DNA of 64,000 nt from Tubulanus polymorphus (GCF_964204645.1 NC_134028.1:18204153-18268152), one strand, 5' to 3'. Counted from the first letter of the stretch, positions 11,598-23,742 are shown. Numbers and translations: made by a program. Notes: generated from the letters alone by a model not told the origin.

Positions 11598-11925
11598 TAG
11601 GGCGTAGGTCGGCCTTGCGACGGCTTGTGATTCACTGCGACGCCTATCACTGCGACCGCCAGCGACGATTGTGTCGCAACGACTCATCGACCTACGCTCC
11701 CTTGCGACGGGTTGCGACTTTCAGCAACGCCAGTCACAAGAAGTCGCACGTGTTCTACTTTCTGCGATGCGACACGACTGTCACAACCAACCGACGCGCT
11801 CTTGAGACTGGCAGAAACTAGTCGCACACAGTCGCTGACAATCGTATCGCAACCGACTTGCACCGAAACTTGCGATGCAACGCGAGGATCGCATCGCGTC
11901 ACAAGGCTGATCTACGTCCGGCTTT
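11598..11925. mobile_element. GC-rich MITE
   Basis: A 330-bp GC-rich island (many gcgac/gtcgc words) in AT-rich DNA. The left end GGGCGTAGGTCGGCCTTGCGACG and the reverse complement of the right end (CCGGACGTAGATCAGCCTTG) are diverged inverted repeats, and TTTAAG flanks both sides. It has no transposase. Short overlapping ORFs on both strands come from its lack of stop-rich AT words. Confidence 0.5.
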
Positions 11926-11939
11926 AAGTTACTGCGGAG

Positions 11940-12385
11940 CCCCAGAAATATCTTTTTTTTTCGTTCAAAAGACCTTTCGCTTGAAAATTCTTTTGTCGGA
12001 ACAAAATTTATTTCGTTCCAACCAATAATATTCTGTTCGATTGAACCAATTCGAAAAAAACGTTAGAACAAAGTTGAACAAACTTTTTTTTGTCCAAACG
12101 AAAGGATTTTTGTTCGAACAATTATTCGATTGAACAGAATCGTTTGAATTTGATCAGAATTTTCTTTTCAGAACATTAAGTTTTTCGTTCGAACAAGTAT
12201 ACTGTAAAAAGTTTTTTCTCCGAACCAAAAGTATTAAGTATTTCGTTCAACCGAAAAGAATTGTTTTCATTCAAACTTTCGTTCGAAAAAATTGTTTTCA
12301 TTTCAACAATAACATAGCTTTCAGAATGAAGAAAAGTTTTGGTTCAAACAAAAAGCGTACAAGATTTTCTTGTCAGATCATTAAG
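11940..12385. repeat. Low-complexity TTCGTTCGAACAA-rich stretch
   Basis: Many degenerate copies of ttcgttcgaac and aacaaaagttttt in both orientations. I see no unit length and no gene. It reads as a decayed palindromic repeat. Confidence 0.4.
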
Positions 12386-12875
12386 TTTTTTGGTTGAACA
12401 GCGTGTTAAGGTCGTTTTGGAAATTTACTCGGTCTGGTATATTTTGGATTACTGTGTATGTCATTTGTCAGGACATTAAACAGAAGACGACTTAGGATAC
12501 TACCTTGCGTGACTCGACTAGTTAGACCGACTTAATCCAAGATGAAGCGTTTCGTTGATTTCGGCTACAAGTTTTCGTTCAGAGATAATGCTGAGCCATT
12601 TCGGCAACCTATCATTGATACTGTTTCCTAATAGCCTTGTTTAATAATGGCTGATGTTGTACCTTATTGAATGCTTTGTCGAAATCATAAAGAGTAATTA
12701 TCGACTAACAGTCGATTTTCCAGAGTCAAATAGGACATCTGGTTCAGTTGTCCATGGTTTCAAGAAGGTCTAATTGACTGTTTGTCGAGCTTCCTCTTAT
12801 AAAACTGTATTAACCTTTGAACAGGATTCAAAGACTGTGCAGAAAACCCGTTATCGCTGCTTTGCAGCTATATTT
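12386..12875 (-). pseudogene. LINE reverse-transcriptase relic 2
   Basis: Similar to relic 1 at 9845-10180 over most of its length, with the same RT pieces on the minus strand and extra sequence near 12690-12825. It ends, like relic 1, beside the + strand text tgtgcagaaaacccgttatcgctgctttgcagc. The shared junction shows that the LINE piece and that tail travelled together. Confidence 0.6.
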
Positions 12876-13477
12876 AATTTTGTATTCTTTGATTATTATA
12901 AAAATGAGACTTTTGATCAGCGATGCTGATTAATTCCCAACCCGGATATGTGACGTAGTGTATAGAAACGAGTGATACTAAAAGTGCAAAAAATCAGTGT
13001 TGCCAGACTTCCGGAAATTTCCGGAGTTCCGGAAATCGAAACTTAAAAAAAAAATCCGGAAATTTTCTTCTCCTTACTGCGCAAAAATGCCGTTAATTTT
13101 TATTAGAACGGCCACCCATACGTTTTCGCTGTGATGATTGCACCACCACCAATCGTCATGACGACGCCGCGCAGCTCTGCGGTCGAGCGGCTTTTGTGTA
13201 AGTATACAGAGTAGTGCTTATAACTTTATTGATTTTATACTCGAATGTGTATTGTAAAATTTTGGAGTTCAATAAACTTCTGTACTGTAACCACGACTTG
13301 ACTTGCTGATGCGCCGCGCTTGTATTAGATCATCTTTATCAGAGCATTCATAGGTACGTCCCTTCAAGTTACACATCTATGATCATCTATATAGGCTTAG
13401 GCCTAAACTATCTATGATCCGTCCTTTTTTGAATGTTCCATTTTTAGGCCAGCCGTAGGCTGAGCCTATTACTTTAC
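12876..13477. other. Unassigned intron sequence
   Basis: No coding signal. It contains a small palindrome ccggaaatttccgg near 13012-13025 and taggcct words. Nothing else is recognisable. Confidence 0.5.
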
Positions 13478-14440
13478 AAATGGAGCGAATTTAAATGACA
13501 TGGTTTCCACACAAAAGGCTCGTTTGCTTGCCAAGTGAGGGCATATTCGAACAAATCACGTATTTAAGTGTAATCCATTCTCGGAATCGTAGCGAGCAGA
13601 ATTTTGAAATAGGGTCTCATAAAAATGTTTTCTGCATTTTTCACGAAAGTTAAATCGGGAAAATTTCAATTTTTATCAGCCAATCAGGAAGTTGTGTCTT
13701 CCCTGTGATTGGTTTATCTGAAAATATCAGCAGCTGTTCACGTGAATTATCGCGATTTCATTACTGGCGCTTTTGCGCATGACATCATGTATCAACACGC
13801 GACAATACTTCCGCGTTCGCTACGTGTTCGCTGATTGGCCCATTTACTGGGAAATTCCACAGAAGCCTAATGTGGTTTGTTACAAGCACTGTGATTGGCC
13901 CGACCCGATTCTGGCACGGCTTTAGCTTAGTGGGTTCGAATCCCTTGACGGGTAAAGATGTTGGATCCTATCAATATCTATTGAAACAAATAAGTTTCCC
14001 GGTTGGGCAGGCGCGGATATCTACCGGAAGTGTTCCGGTTCGATATATCGAGGTTTCTTTGAATTTTTGTTTCCGTACTTATTACCACCTAAAACCGTCT
14101 GAACAATTTTGTCACAACCAACATTTCGTTTACAGAAATCAGGTGTTTACGTGGAACCGCAGTATCGTCTACTGTTTTACTTCAGGGTTTTATTTTAAGA
14201 TTTAAAATTGTATTTCAAGATCGATTTCTATGAAATCTTTAGTTGATTTGGTGTTTGGGAGGAATTTTTATTTGCTCTACAGAAAATTCATCCTTGACAA
14301 TTGCGCAAGGTTCGCGAAAAAAAAGGTTTTACCAAATCGGGTGTATGACCTTGATATGATAATTAGCCATGTGCTCGAATTGCAAATTCAATCAAATTTT
14401 ATTCTGCCAAAAAAATGTTAAATACAATTCGCTTTCCGAG
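13478..14440. repeat. Interspersed repeat family R, copy 1 (left part)
   Basis: Matches copy 2 in order: tggagcgaatttaaat, agccaatcaggaag (13678), tgattggtttatc, ctactgttttac, tttaagatttaaaattgtat, and the block ending aattcaatcaaattttat. Copy 2 (16329-17987) has the same order, but it is broken by a different insertion. A run near 13925-13955 (tagcttagtgggttcgaatccc) looks like a pol III A box fused to a B box. The remainder of copy 1 resumes near 15435 after a family A insertion. Confidence 0.6.
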
Positions 14441-14524
14441 AGTTAATGTTATGCTGCATGGAACAAAGTTGTTTTGAGATGGGTCTTGAAGCTATTGAGG
14501 TCGAGAGATAACCATCTAGATAGT

Positions 14525-15434
14525 TCGTGAGTTCCAAAGTTTTGAAGACGCTTCAAGGTAATGTCTTTATAATATTTGGTTTATACGTGTATCTACCCTA
14601 GACACATCTTCAGGCCAAAAACTGGCCCTCTCAGATTCAAGATGGCCGACTGGCAGCCATTGTTGTTCGCCAAAATCAGCACTTTTTACACATTTTTGAA
14701 GTTTTCGAGGGAAATTTTGAAGACACTTTTATCTATAACCTTGATCATTCGTATATATTTGTATCCCCCGAGGGCCCATTGGCATGAGAAAAATTGGGTC
14801 GATCGGACTCAAGATGGCCGTCCTGTAACCTTTTTTGTTCCCAAAAATGTCAATTTTGGCCTGAATTCTGAGTACTGTAGCTTTCTAATGGTGTGCCATG
14901 TTTCATTGCAATTTGTAATGGATATTCTTTGGAAAGGGATCTTTTATATCAGAGAGGGTATTTTTGACCAGGCAATTATGACACACTTGGCGGCCATCTT
15001 GGGGTCATCAGTACTCATTCGTAGGTGGGAAAAAAGTTTTTCCACATAATAATTGATACTTAAGCATATTTTGCTACCATAATCAATTGGAAAGTTGCAG
15101 CTCATGACATGTTCTATGATCGAGGTGAGTTTCAAGCTCATTGGTTTTTGTTTATGGCCCCCAGGGGGCGTTGAACAATACCATAACTTAGTATTTCTAT
15201 ATTACATTCGTACCTATGCATATTTTGCTACCACAATCAATTGGAAAGTTGTAGCTCATGACATGGTTTCGACATTATATTGATACCTAAGCATATTTTG
15301 TTAAAACAATAAATTAGAAAGTTGTAGCTTATAAGCTGTTCTGTGATTTTGGTGAGTTTCAAGCTCATTGGTTTTTGTATATGGCCACCAGGGGCGTTGA
15401 ACAATACAATAACTTCGTATTTCTATATTACATT
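14525..15434. mobile_element. Tandem-core repeat family A, copy in repeat R
   Basis: Begins within the part equivalent to 8098 (ttttgaagacgcttcaagg), continues through cctagacacatcttcaggcc and ttcgtaggtgggaaaaa, then about three of the 153-bp units (15049-15425). The hairpin head seen in the 8008 copy is not present. Short ORFs here are accidental. Confidence 0.6.
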
Positions 15435-16328
15435 CGTTCCTGCTGTCTGTGTTAACACACGATTTTACTATGTAAATGATATTGAGCAGGGAGTGTATAT
15501 TGATAAATATAACCCACAGATTACATCATTTATTAAAAGCAAATCTGACAGGCTGGCCATTGTGCCCCTTGGGGCTCTTGTTTTAATTTTCAATAGGCCC
15601 GTATGCGATAGTTCCCCGGAAAATGAGTTGCATAATATTCACGGATAAATTGATTATTAACGAAATTTTAAATATTTCCTTGCCAACTAAGCGCTCAAGC
15701 GCTACGATCTTGAATTTGTGAGCGTTCATCGGCGCATTTGAACTGCAATAATTCAGGACTCGACCCGTAATGCGTGAGAAGATGCTGATCGTCAACGAAT
15801 GAGGATGTGCCACATTGGAAATAGCCATTACCTTCCAGAATATAATAAGTTGTTCATGGGTTCACGATCGCTCTAAGTGCTCGGAAAACGCTTCTAATTT
15901 TTGAAATTTTTTTGGGGGAGACCCCCAAACCCCCTGACGCCCCAGAATGAAGGAATTTGCAACTACATACATGTAGCATAGCATATTTCTTGTCGTGGAG
16001 CAGTGAGCATTCATAATCGTTTTAAAGTCATTCCCTATTTGGTAAAACTACTATGAGAGGATGACTGATATAGACATTGCCGATATTTCTGTGGGCTGAG
16101 GTAGTCTTATCCAGTACTGGACCATAAAAGCAACCTGAAACCGTAAACTTGTTTGTGTAGTATCCCAGCCTAGCCTGTGCCATCCCATGTAATAGTAATT
16201 TGTGCTACATACATACATTGAATATCCAGTATGTTGTATACACTACAACTTAAGTGGGTCACTGGGTAAAGCCAGTAACACCAGTACAGTATTCGAAGGA
16301 ATAATCACATTTATCACTATCACAATAC
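15435..16328. repeat. Repeat family R copy 1 (right part), then unassigned sequence
   Basis: The first 120 bp (ctgctgtctgtgttaacacac to acagattacatc) match the end of copy 2 at 17843-17950. After about 15560 I see no gene or repeat. A G-rich run tttgggggagacccccaaacccc lies near 15910. Confidence 0.45.
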
Positions 16329-17987
16329 AAATGGAGTGAATTTAAATAACCTGGTTTCCAGAGCAAAAATCCTATGAAGCAGAATTTTGAAAAAGGGCCT
16401 CGTTCAAATTTATGTGAGCGTTTTTGCCAAAATCTGAGCAAAAGATATCTGTTTTAAAAAGCCAATCAGAAAGCAAAGACTCCCCTATGATTGGCTTAGC
16501 CGAAGAGATCAGCAGGTGTTCATGTAAACCCGTGGTACCATCTACTGTTTCACTCCCAATTTTTATGCCCCTACAACACATTGTGGGGGGCATACTGTAT
16601 TCGCTTCGTCGTCCGTCCGTCTGTCAATCAGTCTGACCGCAGTGGTTTCTGTGCCCTAGCACCTCAATTCTTTGACAGATTTTCTTCACATTCAACAGTT
16701 GTGTTGTACTATATGAGGTTAGTAACTGATTAGATTTTGGGTTGTGTAGGTCTTAGGTCAAGGGGACAGGAAGCCATTTTGTAAGTTTCATTTCCGGGCT
16801 CTTACTCCTAATCGGTTTAAGATAATTTACTGAAATTCTATGGATGAGTTATCCTATGGACCTTGGGTAACTGATAAGATTTCCGGTCCAGTAGGGTCAA
16901 GGTCGCAGGAAGCCATTTTTTAAATTTCATTTCGGGGCTATAACTCATAAACGGTTTAAGATAACTTAATAAAACTCTATGGATGGGTTATCCTAGAGAA
17001 TGTGGGTAAGTGATTAGATTTCGGGTCCTGTTGGTCAAAGGTCAAGGTTACTAGAAGCTTTTATGTATTTTTCATTTCTGGGCTCTGTCTCATAGGCGGT
17101 TTTAGATAATTTGGTGATGGGTTATCCTAGAGACTGTGAGTAACTGAATACATTTTAGGTCCTGTAGACCAAAGGTCGAGGTCACCTGGAGATGTTTTGT
17201 ATTTTTAATTTTTGGGCTCTTAATTCATAAACGGTATAAGATAACGTTGTGAAATTTAATGGATGGGTTACCCTAGAGACTGTGAGTGACTGATAAGATT
17301 TCGAGTCCTCTAGGTCAAAGGTCAAGGTCACCGGAGGCTGTTTTGTATTTTTCATTTCCTACCTTCATAAAAAGGGTGACATACGCTCAGGGTGTATTTC
17401 AAGCTCAGGCATTTCATTTGATGTGGGTGCATCAGTTGTCTTCAGCGGCATTCTAGTTATTTTAAGATTTAAAATTGTATTTCAAGATCGATTTCTGTGA
17501 AATCTTTAGTTAATTTGGTTTTTGGGAGGAATATTTTTATTTGCACTACAGAAAATATCATTGACAATTATGCAAAGTCTGGGCGAAATAGCTTTTTCTC
17601 AAATCGGATGGATGATCTTGATATGTCAATTAGCCATGTGTTCAAACTGAAAATTCAATCAAATTTTAATTTGTAAAAAAATATTGAATCCAATTCAATT
17701 TTTCTTTATGGAACAATTAGTTCATCAAATCCAATTCAATTTTGTTTTATTGGGCAAATTCTAGAAAATTCAATTCAATACTGCATTCAAATCAATGCAT
17801 TAAAGACCAATGGAAAAGATTTATCTGAGGTATTTGTTCCTGCCAGCTACAGTTGCTGTCTGTGCTACTTATGAAAACACAATTGTATTGTGTAAATATT
17901 AGGTATTGACTGCTGAGCTGGGAGTGTATTTTGACAAATATAACACAATGCATAGAATGCATTATTTGCCATTTTAGGAAAAGCTGA
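16329..17987. repeat. Interspersed repeat family R, copy 2
   Basis: Same order of blocks as copy 1, interrupted at 16564-17458 by a tandem-core element of a different family. Continuity resumes with ttttaagatttaaaattgtat at about 17459. Confidence 0.6.
16564..17458. mobile_element. Tandem-core repeat family B, inserted in repeat R
   Basis: Head hairpin GCCCCTACAACACATTGTGGGGGGC, followed by cgtcgtccgtccgtctgtc. Then come about five units of roughly 147 bp, each with cataaacggtttaagataa, ggatgggttatcctagaga and aggtcaaaggtcaaggtca, and a tail ending cagcggcattctagtt. Same overall plan as family A, but no sequence in common apart from the GTCCGTCC track. Confidence 0.6.
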
Positions 17988-18565
17988 CATTCATGTCCAA
18001 GGTTTGTAACTAATTCTATAAATAATATACAGTCTGTTAACTTTTGCTTGATTATGCCAAACTAAGGTAATCATAATGAGGCTATATATAGTGCTAAATC
18101 CAGAAAAGCTGCTCAAGTTTCTCTACAGATGATGAATCGTTTCGATAGAAAAAATTTCAGATGCTTCTTGAATTCATTGATGGGTTTAATAGCGACAGGC
18201 CATAGTTATATGTCTTTCATCCATTTATTTTTCACCAAAGAAATCAATTAAAAGTTCTCTTTTCAAAATGTTTAAAGGGTAACTGACACTTTTTCAAGAA
18301 TTTTCTACTATTGCAATAAAATGATTCATTATAGTATACTATTTAGATTGACAATTTGAAAGATCGAAAAAAATTTCAATTTATAGTGATATTTGATGAT
18401 TTTGATTTTGCGCGCCTCGTTTTGTTTATATCGTTCCGGAAAAACATGTGTACTGCAGGCTATTTATAGAACCTACGTCATTGAAGGGAGCTACTCAATA
18501 ATGGGGTCTGTAGAAATGAATAGAATCTTATCGTGTTCGTTTTAAGAGCTCAGTGCGATCCAACG
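17988..18565. repeat. 578-bp segmental duplicate of 23072-23647
   Basis: Nearly identical to 23072-23647 with a handful of substitutions and two single-base length differences. It spans ordinary flank, a TTAA (18272-18275) and then the first 290 bp of the Kolobok left end (AGGGTAACTGACA at 18276-18288). The match stops on the right at caacg. So this is a copy of an insertion junction, not an independent insertion. Confidence 0.85.
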
Positions 18566-19139
18566 TTTTAAAAGGTATGTAACTTAAACCTTTTAAACCT
18601 TAGCCACCTTTATATTCTTACAATTACTTTGACTTATTGTCTTAACCTTGAGCAGCAAGTTATTATTTGATGCTGAATATACAGAGTAATGTGAATAAAG
18701 TTCTGTTTAAAAAGAAAATAGGTCAGGGCCCCCCTTACTTTAAGTTTGATTATTATTTGCAGATCTGTAGCAATGTCAGCTAATAAAATGATTCCCAAAT
18801 CATGGATATCAATCTGTTTGATTCTGGTTGTCAATGAAAATAAGGCATCTGTAAAACTCAAGTACTACAAACTACTTACTGCTAATTACTTGCACTTGAC
18901 GAAAGAGAAGCCTTTATTGAATGACCAATCCCTTTGAGCATATGGCTTTTTAAATATTTGGTGTCCAGTACAGCAATCATAAATAAATCGCCCATAGATA
19001 TGCTGAACAATTTGTGGCTATAATCAAGAGCCAACTTCTTTATGGAAAGATCTATGACCATCCACAATATCAGTCATCTGGAGAAAAAAGGTACAATCTA
19101 AGCGAAACAAAGACAAAATTAAATGGGGTTTTTGTAACA
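18566..19139 (+). other. Unassigned; possible short coding fragment
   Basis: A + strand stretch near 18995-19125 reads AEQFVAIIKSQLLYGKIYDH and on to SGEKRYNLSETKTKL, which looks protein-like in composition. I do not recognise a family, and no splice sites or start fix its limits. The rest of the interval shows nothing. Confidence 0.2.
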
Positions 19140-20030
19140 AGTTGCTCGACAATTAACAACGGTTTTCAAGTAACACTTACCATAACACAAATCCTCGTTT
19201 TCATTAATTTTTTCTTGCTGAAAGTACATATACTTGCCTAAATCAATGGAAATAAATGGAAAATTTTATAAGTTATTATATAAATGTAGAAATAATTGGC
19301 AATACTGTGCAATACCTGATCATTCAGTACATCATAATTATCGGAATTGTGGCGACTATGGTTAGTCGTTTTTCGCTACTGGACACCAACGTCGACAACA
19401 GGCTGCCGGACCATACGAGTTCCAGCGCGCCGCCACCTTCGACCGACGATTTGGTTGTTTTTCGCTACTGGACTCGATGATGATCGTACGTGGTTGCCGG
19501 CCTCCAGTATCCTTGTGGTAGTTTCATCTGTAAAATATTAAGAAATCATCAGTTATACCATACAAACCCGCCTCTTTCAGTACTGGACAGATTGTGATTT
19601 AAAAAACGCTCATGGTGTAATCTAGGCCTACTTATTACTTAGATTTAACATTACATCCCATTCATCATGAATGAAATTAAAATAAAGTTTTGCATCTGAT
19701 TTAATTGATTAAGAAGAGTAAACGCCACAGATTGTACCAATTATAGTTCACTCATTTAACATAACGTTGACAATAAGTCAAATATTTTATACAACAAAAT
19801 TAATAATACTAGCCTTGGAGCTTGAATTTAAACACCAGACTGTCTCAACTAAGAAATTAACCACGAAAATTGATTAAAAACAGCAATGAATTTGCTCAAA
19901 ATAATTGCAAATGGCGCCGTACTGACTGCATGCTCAATCCCAGTCCTTCACTAGCTGTCGTGAATGGGTTCGAATCCCAAACCTGATATTTTTTCAAAGT
20001 CGTTTTTGAACATTTGAATTTTTGTAAGTC
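19140..20030. repeat. Interspersed repeat family E, copy 1
   Basis: Matches 63225-63950 in order: aacacttaccataacac, tagaaataattggcaatactg, gtgatttaaaaa, ggtgtaatctaggcctact, aaataaagttttg, gaaaattgattaaaaacagcaa, attgcaaatggcgccgt, ggttcgaatccc. The last word fits a pol III B box, as in tRNA-derived SINEs, and ctagctgtcgtg precedes it. The minus strand has a splice-donor-like ATGGTAAGTGTT. I cannot decide between a SINE-bearing composite and a DNA-transposon relic. Confidence 0.55.
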
Positions 20031-20224
20031 AATAAGTGAACACTTATTGGTATAATAACTTTTATCTCATTAATTTAGCCGAATGAAAAAAAGATATTTT
20101 GTGGTCATGAAATATTTCGAAAAATACTGATCAATAAATACATTTCTTTGCTTAAAAAATATATTTTCATATCGAAAATACACAAAAAAAAGATAATAGA
20201 TTTTTATACATGAAAATACATTTT

Positions 20225-20600
20225 ATTTTCTTAAGGGATTGGCCTTGGGTGGTACACTTGTAGAATACTTTCCAAGTACAGTTTTTCGTGAAGTGCACTT
20301 TCCCTATGATAAAGTGCACTAATTTTACAAAAGCAGACTCAATGAGTACACTCACCAAGTACACTATTTTATACTCACCAAGTACACTATTTTGTGAAGT
20401 GCACTTTCCCTATGAAAAAGTGCACTAATTTTACAAAAGCCGACTCAATGAGTACACTCACCGAGTACACTATTTTATGAAGTGTACTTTCCCTATGAAA
20501 AGGTGCACTAATTTCACAAAAGTAGACTCAATGAGTACACTTTGAGTGTACTTAACTCATGGAAGTGCACTTGAAGTGCACTTTATTTTCATAAAGGAGT
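20225..20600. repeat. Minisatellite of GTGCACTTTCCCTATGA units
   Basis: About three units of roughly 90-110 bp, each with gaagtgcactttccctatga, aagtgcactaattt, acaaaagcagactcaatgag and tacactcaccaagtacac. The flanks ttttattttcttaagggattggcc and ttattttcataaaggagtgcccc are loosely related. No gene. Confidence 0.65.
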
Positions 20601-20768
20601 GCCCCTTGGGGCTCTATTTCAGCTAAATTTTGTATTTCCGAGTAGCACTTGAGGGTTATCAGTTTTGTAGCTAATTTGTAGGATAGGAATATAGTCTTAC
20701 GTATGCTGCCATTTAAGCTGTCAGCGCTGTTTTATTAGTTAATGAAGATTGCTTTGTTATTTTTCCAG

Positions 20769-20911
20769 ATGCTCCAGCAGGAACTTTGGTAGTTAGGCCA
20801 GAGGCTAAGGATCCAGATGGTAATCTTGCTCGTCTTCAGTATCGTATTCCAATTGATTCTTATGAGTTTAAGCGAGCTGATGGACAAATTCTTTTGAATT
20901 CTAATCTGAGG
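20769..20911 (+). CDS. Cadherin gene, exon C (N-terminal part of the next EC repeat)
   Basis: Acceptor tttttccag and donor gtaagg. Two opening bases complete the codon left by exon B. The exon reads NAPAGTLVVRPEAKDPDGN, the start of an EC repeat with D.D..N in the usual place, then LQYRIP and FKRADGQILLNS. The G between D and the strand is kept, and the IL.NSNLR ending corresponds to the G.I.....LD position. Ends on a codon boundary, matching exon D. The preceding intron is 17.6 kb and holds all repeats from 3.2 to 20.7 kb. Confidence 0.85.
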
Positions 20912-21804
20912 GTAAGGTTTGTAAAATTACAACCTTGATTTTCAAATTTCAGGTTGTTAGCCCTGAATGAGCTTTAGTACCAGCTAGCACCTGGGATTTA
21001 TACTGGGATTATATGTGTGATGAAAGCTGGACGGCCCAAATATTGGTTAACAGGGATAATAATATTCCGCCGTTCGGCGGATTTCCGCCTTTACAATCAA
21101 TTTTCATCATTACTCTGGTCGATGCAAATCAAGGAAAAAATGGGGGGATGCTGAGAATGATGACTGGTTTACTAGCATCTTAAGGATAGATTGGTATGAC
21201 CATATAAGCATTTCCCGATTCCCTATTATTAAATGCGATCATTTTCGTTAGTGGCATCTGGGGCTTCTGAAGAAAGAGGGAAAACCGATATCAAAATTCT
21301 GGGAGCCGCAATCGAAAAACAAAATTGCGATCAATTCATTTGACTTATCATACGTGGTTCGCTTGTGATTTAAATGGTTATAAATATAAAGGAGTAGGCT
21401 GTTTAACTCAGTATCTGAACTTGTCAATAAGCCCAAAAAATATACCTTTGCTGGATGATTGAATACTGAAGAACGAATTTTGGCCGTTTCAGCTTGTGAG
21501 AATTTGGTAAAATTTATTTCACATATATCCGCTAGCTGATTTGTTATTTAATACTTAACGTGCCTTACGAATATTAAATTGAATGGTAGGTAACAATGAC
21601 TTTTTTCAGGTATCTTTCATGCACCCGTCAATGAATTGGATCAACCCTCCCAGCTCATCCACTCGATTTTACACAAAATAGTTGGGGCGGTCTACTCGAT
21701 CAGAAATCTATTTTACAGCCCTTAGCAGTCCCTGTGCATTCACCTACAATTGACGTGTTTCCGTTGTGATAGTGGTGCACTCCACCTATACTCACCAATG
21801 CTTT
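20912..21804. other. Unassigned cadherin intron
   Basis: I see no gene or clear repeat. A small palindromic run ccgccgttcggcggatttccgcc lies near 21069-21090. One minus-strand ORF near 21248-21436 has no recognisable content. Confidence 0.5.
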
Positions 21805-22490
21805 TTAGCCCACTTGGGACTTTAGTCCCAGTGGGTAACTAAGTAAAACTAAGTAATATATAGTAAGTAAAATATCGCTGATTGAAAACTTAAAGCAAGA
21901 GATTTTAATTGCAAATTAACTAGAGCATGGCGGATTTAGGTTCCAATTTCCGGTTCTGACTAGCGCCATCAGTAATTCAAGAACTTGAATTTGTCGATAT
22001 CCCGTATTATGACGCAATTGGTGGCCATCTTGGTGTCATCAGTACTCATTCATAGGTGGGAAAAAGTTTTTCCACATTATATTGATACCTATATATTGCA
22101 TATTTTGTTACCACAATCCATTGGAAAGTTGTAGCTCATAATGTGTTTTATGGTTTTGGTGAGTTTCAAGGTCATTGGTTTTTGTATATGGCCACCAGGG
22201 GCATTTAATAATATAGTTATTCTATATTATATTTGTCCCTATGCATATTTTGTTACCACGATCAATTGCAAAGTTGCTGGGGCGTTGAATAGTAGAATAA
22301 CTTAGTATTTCCTTATTAGATTGGTACCTAGGCATATTTTGTTATCATGTTCAATTGCAAAGTTGTAGTTCATGACATGTTCTATGATTGTAGTGAGTGT
22401 ATATGGTCACCAGGGGGTGAAGTTGTTAGATTGTTGAACATTGGAAACCACTTCCCAAGTGGGCATGGTGTCCCTGGACCCCTAGTATTT
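21805..22490. mobile_element. Tandem-core repeat family A, short copy
   Basis: Starts with the hairpin CCCACTTGGGACTTTAGTCCCAGTGGG and ends ccacttcccaagtgggcatggtgtccctggacccct, so both ends of the family are seen. The unique part is shortened and diverged; about two to three 153-bp units (22077-22430) remain. Comparing its ends with those of the 8008-9420 copy defines the family's limits. Confidence 0.65.
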
Positions 22491-22866
22491 TTATTTAACC
22501 GGTTAGCACTCTGGAATTTCACTATGTATATTGGAGAAATTGAAAAGGAAGCCGGTGATTTCTGTTCGGTATTTCAAGGACTTAGGTGTATAGTTTATCA
22601 TATGGGTTCAAATTCCACTGTAACCGTCTTTGTGCAGCATTCGAAGAAAGTACCGCGGCGGATCCGGGCGGCTTGAGGAGTAATCGGTAGGGCTGATATG
22701 GGTGGCTTGAGTGCTAATGGGTTAATGAGAAATCATCATGCAGTCATGTGTGATTATTAAGTGCATGTAATATTGCTCGACAGAGATTGTTTAACTATGG
22801 GGGAGGCCCCAAAGGCCAGTGCTGCAGCATGTAAGGATTAACTTATGATTTATTTCATATCAACAG

Positions 22867-23005
22867 ACACAGTTAACTATTAATACATTGAATGGCAATG
22901 TGACAACGATAACTACTCTAAAGCCTGAGAATACAAAACAATTCTCTTTTCTAATCATTGCTGAAGATATTGCAGCGCAAGATCCTGCTCATCAGCAAGC
23001 TACTG
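22867..23005 (+). CDS. Cadherin gene, exon D (C-terminal part of that EC repeat)
   Basis: Acceptor catatcaacag and donor gtaagt. It reads TQLTINTLNGN then FSFLIIAEDIAAQD, the strand with the A.D motif of an EC repeat, although the usual glycine and proline after it are replaced by an acidic loop. Starts in phase 0 and leaves one base. That base pairs with the two opening bases of exon E at 48367, 25 kb away, beyond all of the nested elements. Confidence 0.85.
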
Positions 23006-23071
23006 GTAAGTAATTTCTATTTTGAATACCCAATGGCTTGGAATTGAAGTGATGAACCATATGCTTGGTTT

Positions 23072-23647
23072 CATTCATGTCCAAGGTTTGTAACTAATTC
23101 TATAAATAATATACAGTCTGTTAACTTTTGCTTGATTATGCCAAACAAAGGTAATCATAATGAGGCTATATATAGTGCTAAATCCAGAAAAGCTGCTCAA
23201 GTCTCTCTACAGATGATGAATCGTTTCGATAGAAAAAATTTCAGATGCTTCTTGAATTCATTGATGGGTTTAATGGCGACAGGCCATAGTTATATGTCTT
23301 TCATCCATTTATTTTTCACCAAAGAAATCAATTAAAAGTTCTCTTTTCAAAATGTTTAAAGGGTAACTGACACTTTTTCAAGAATTTTCTACTATTGCAA
23401 TAAGATGATTCATTATAGTATACTATTTAGATTGACAATTTGAAAGATCGAAAAAAATTTCAATTTATAGTGATATTTGATGATTTTGATTTTTGCGCGC
23501 CTTGTTTTTATATCGTTCCGGAAAAACACGTGTACTGCAGGCTATTTATAGAACCTACGTCATTGAAGGGAGCGACTCAATAATGGGGTCTGTAGAAATG
23601 AATAGAATCTTATCGTGTTCATTTTAAGAGCTCAGTGCGATCCAACG
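23072..23647. repeat. Segmental duplicate of 17988-18565, spanning the Kolobok left junction
   Basis: About 97-98 percent identical by eye to the 18-kb copy. Left part (23072-23355) is flank, TTAA is at 23356-23359, and the Kolobok left end begins at 23360. The copy starts only 67 bp after the cadherin donor at 23005. Confidence 0.85.
23360..23372 (+). repeat. Kolobok left terminal inverted repeat
   Basis: AGGGTAACTGACA directly after the TTAA duplication at 23356-23359. The complement ends the element at 48288-48300, followed by TTAA. Confidence 0.85.
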
Positions 23648-23742
23648 ATGTTGTGCTGGCACTGCTGGACTATTCTTGTACTGCATTGCATCAGCGTTGC
23701 CTTACAAGCAGATACCTATATCCATGCCTTAATAACATTTTT

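Noticed and set aside
13918-13960. A functional tRNA gene
   Set aside because: The A and B boxes touch, and no cloverleaf can form; at most a pol III relic.
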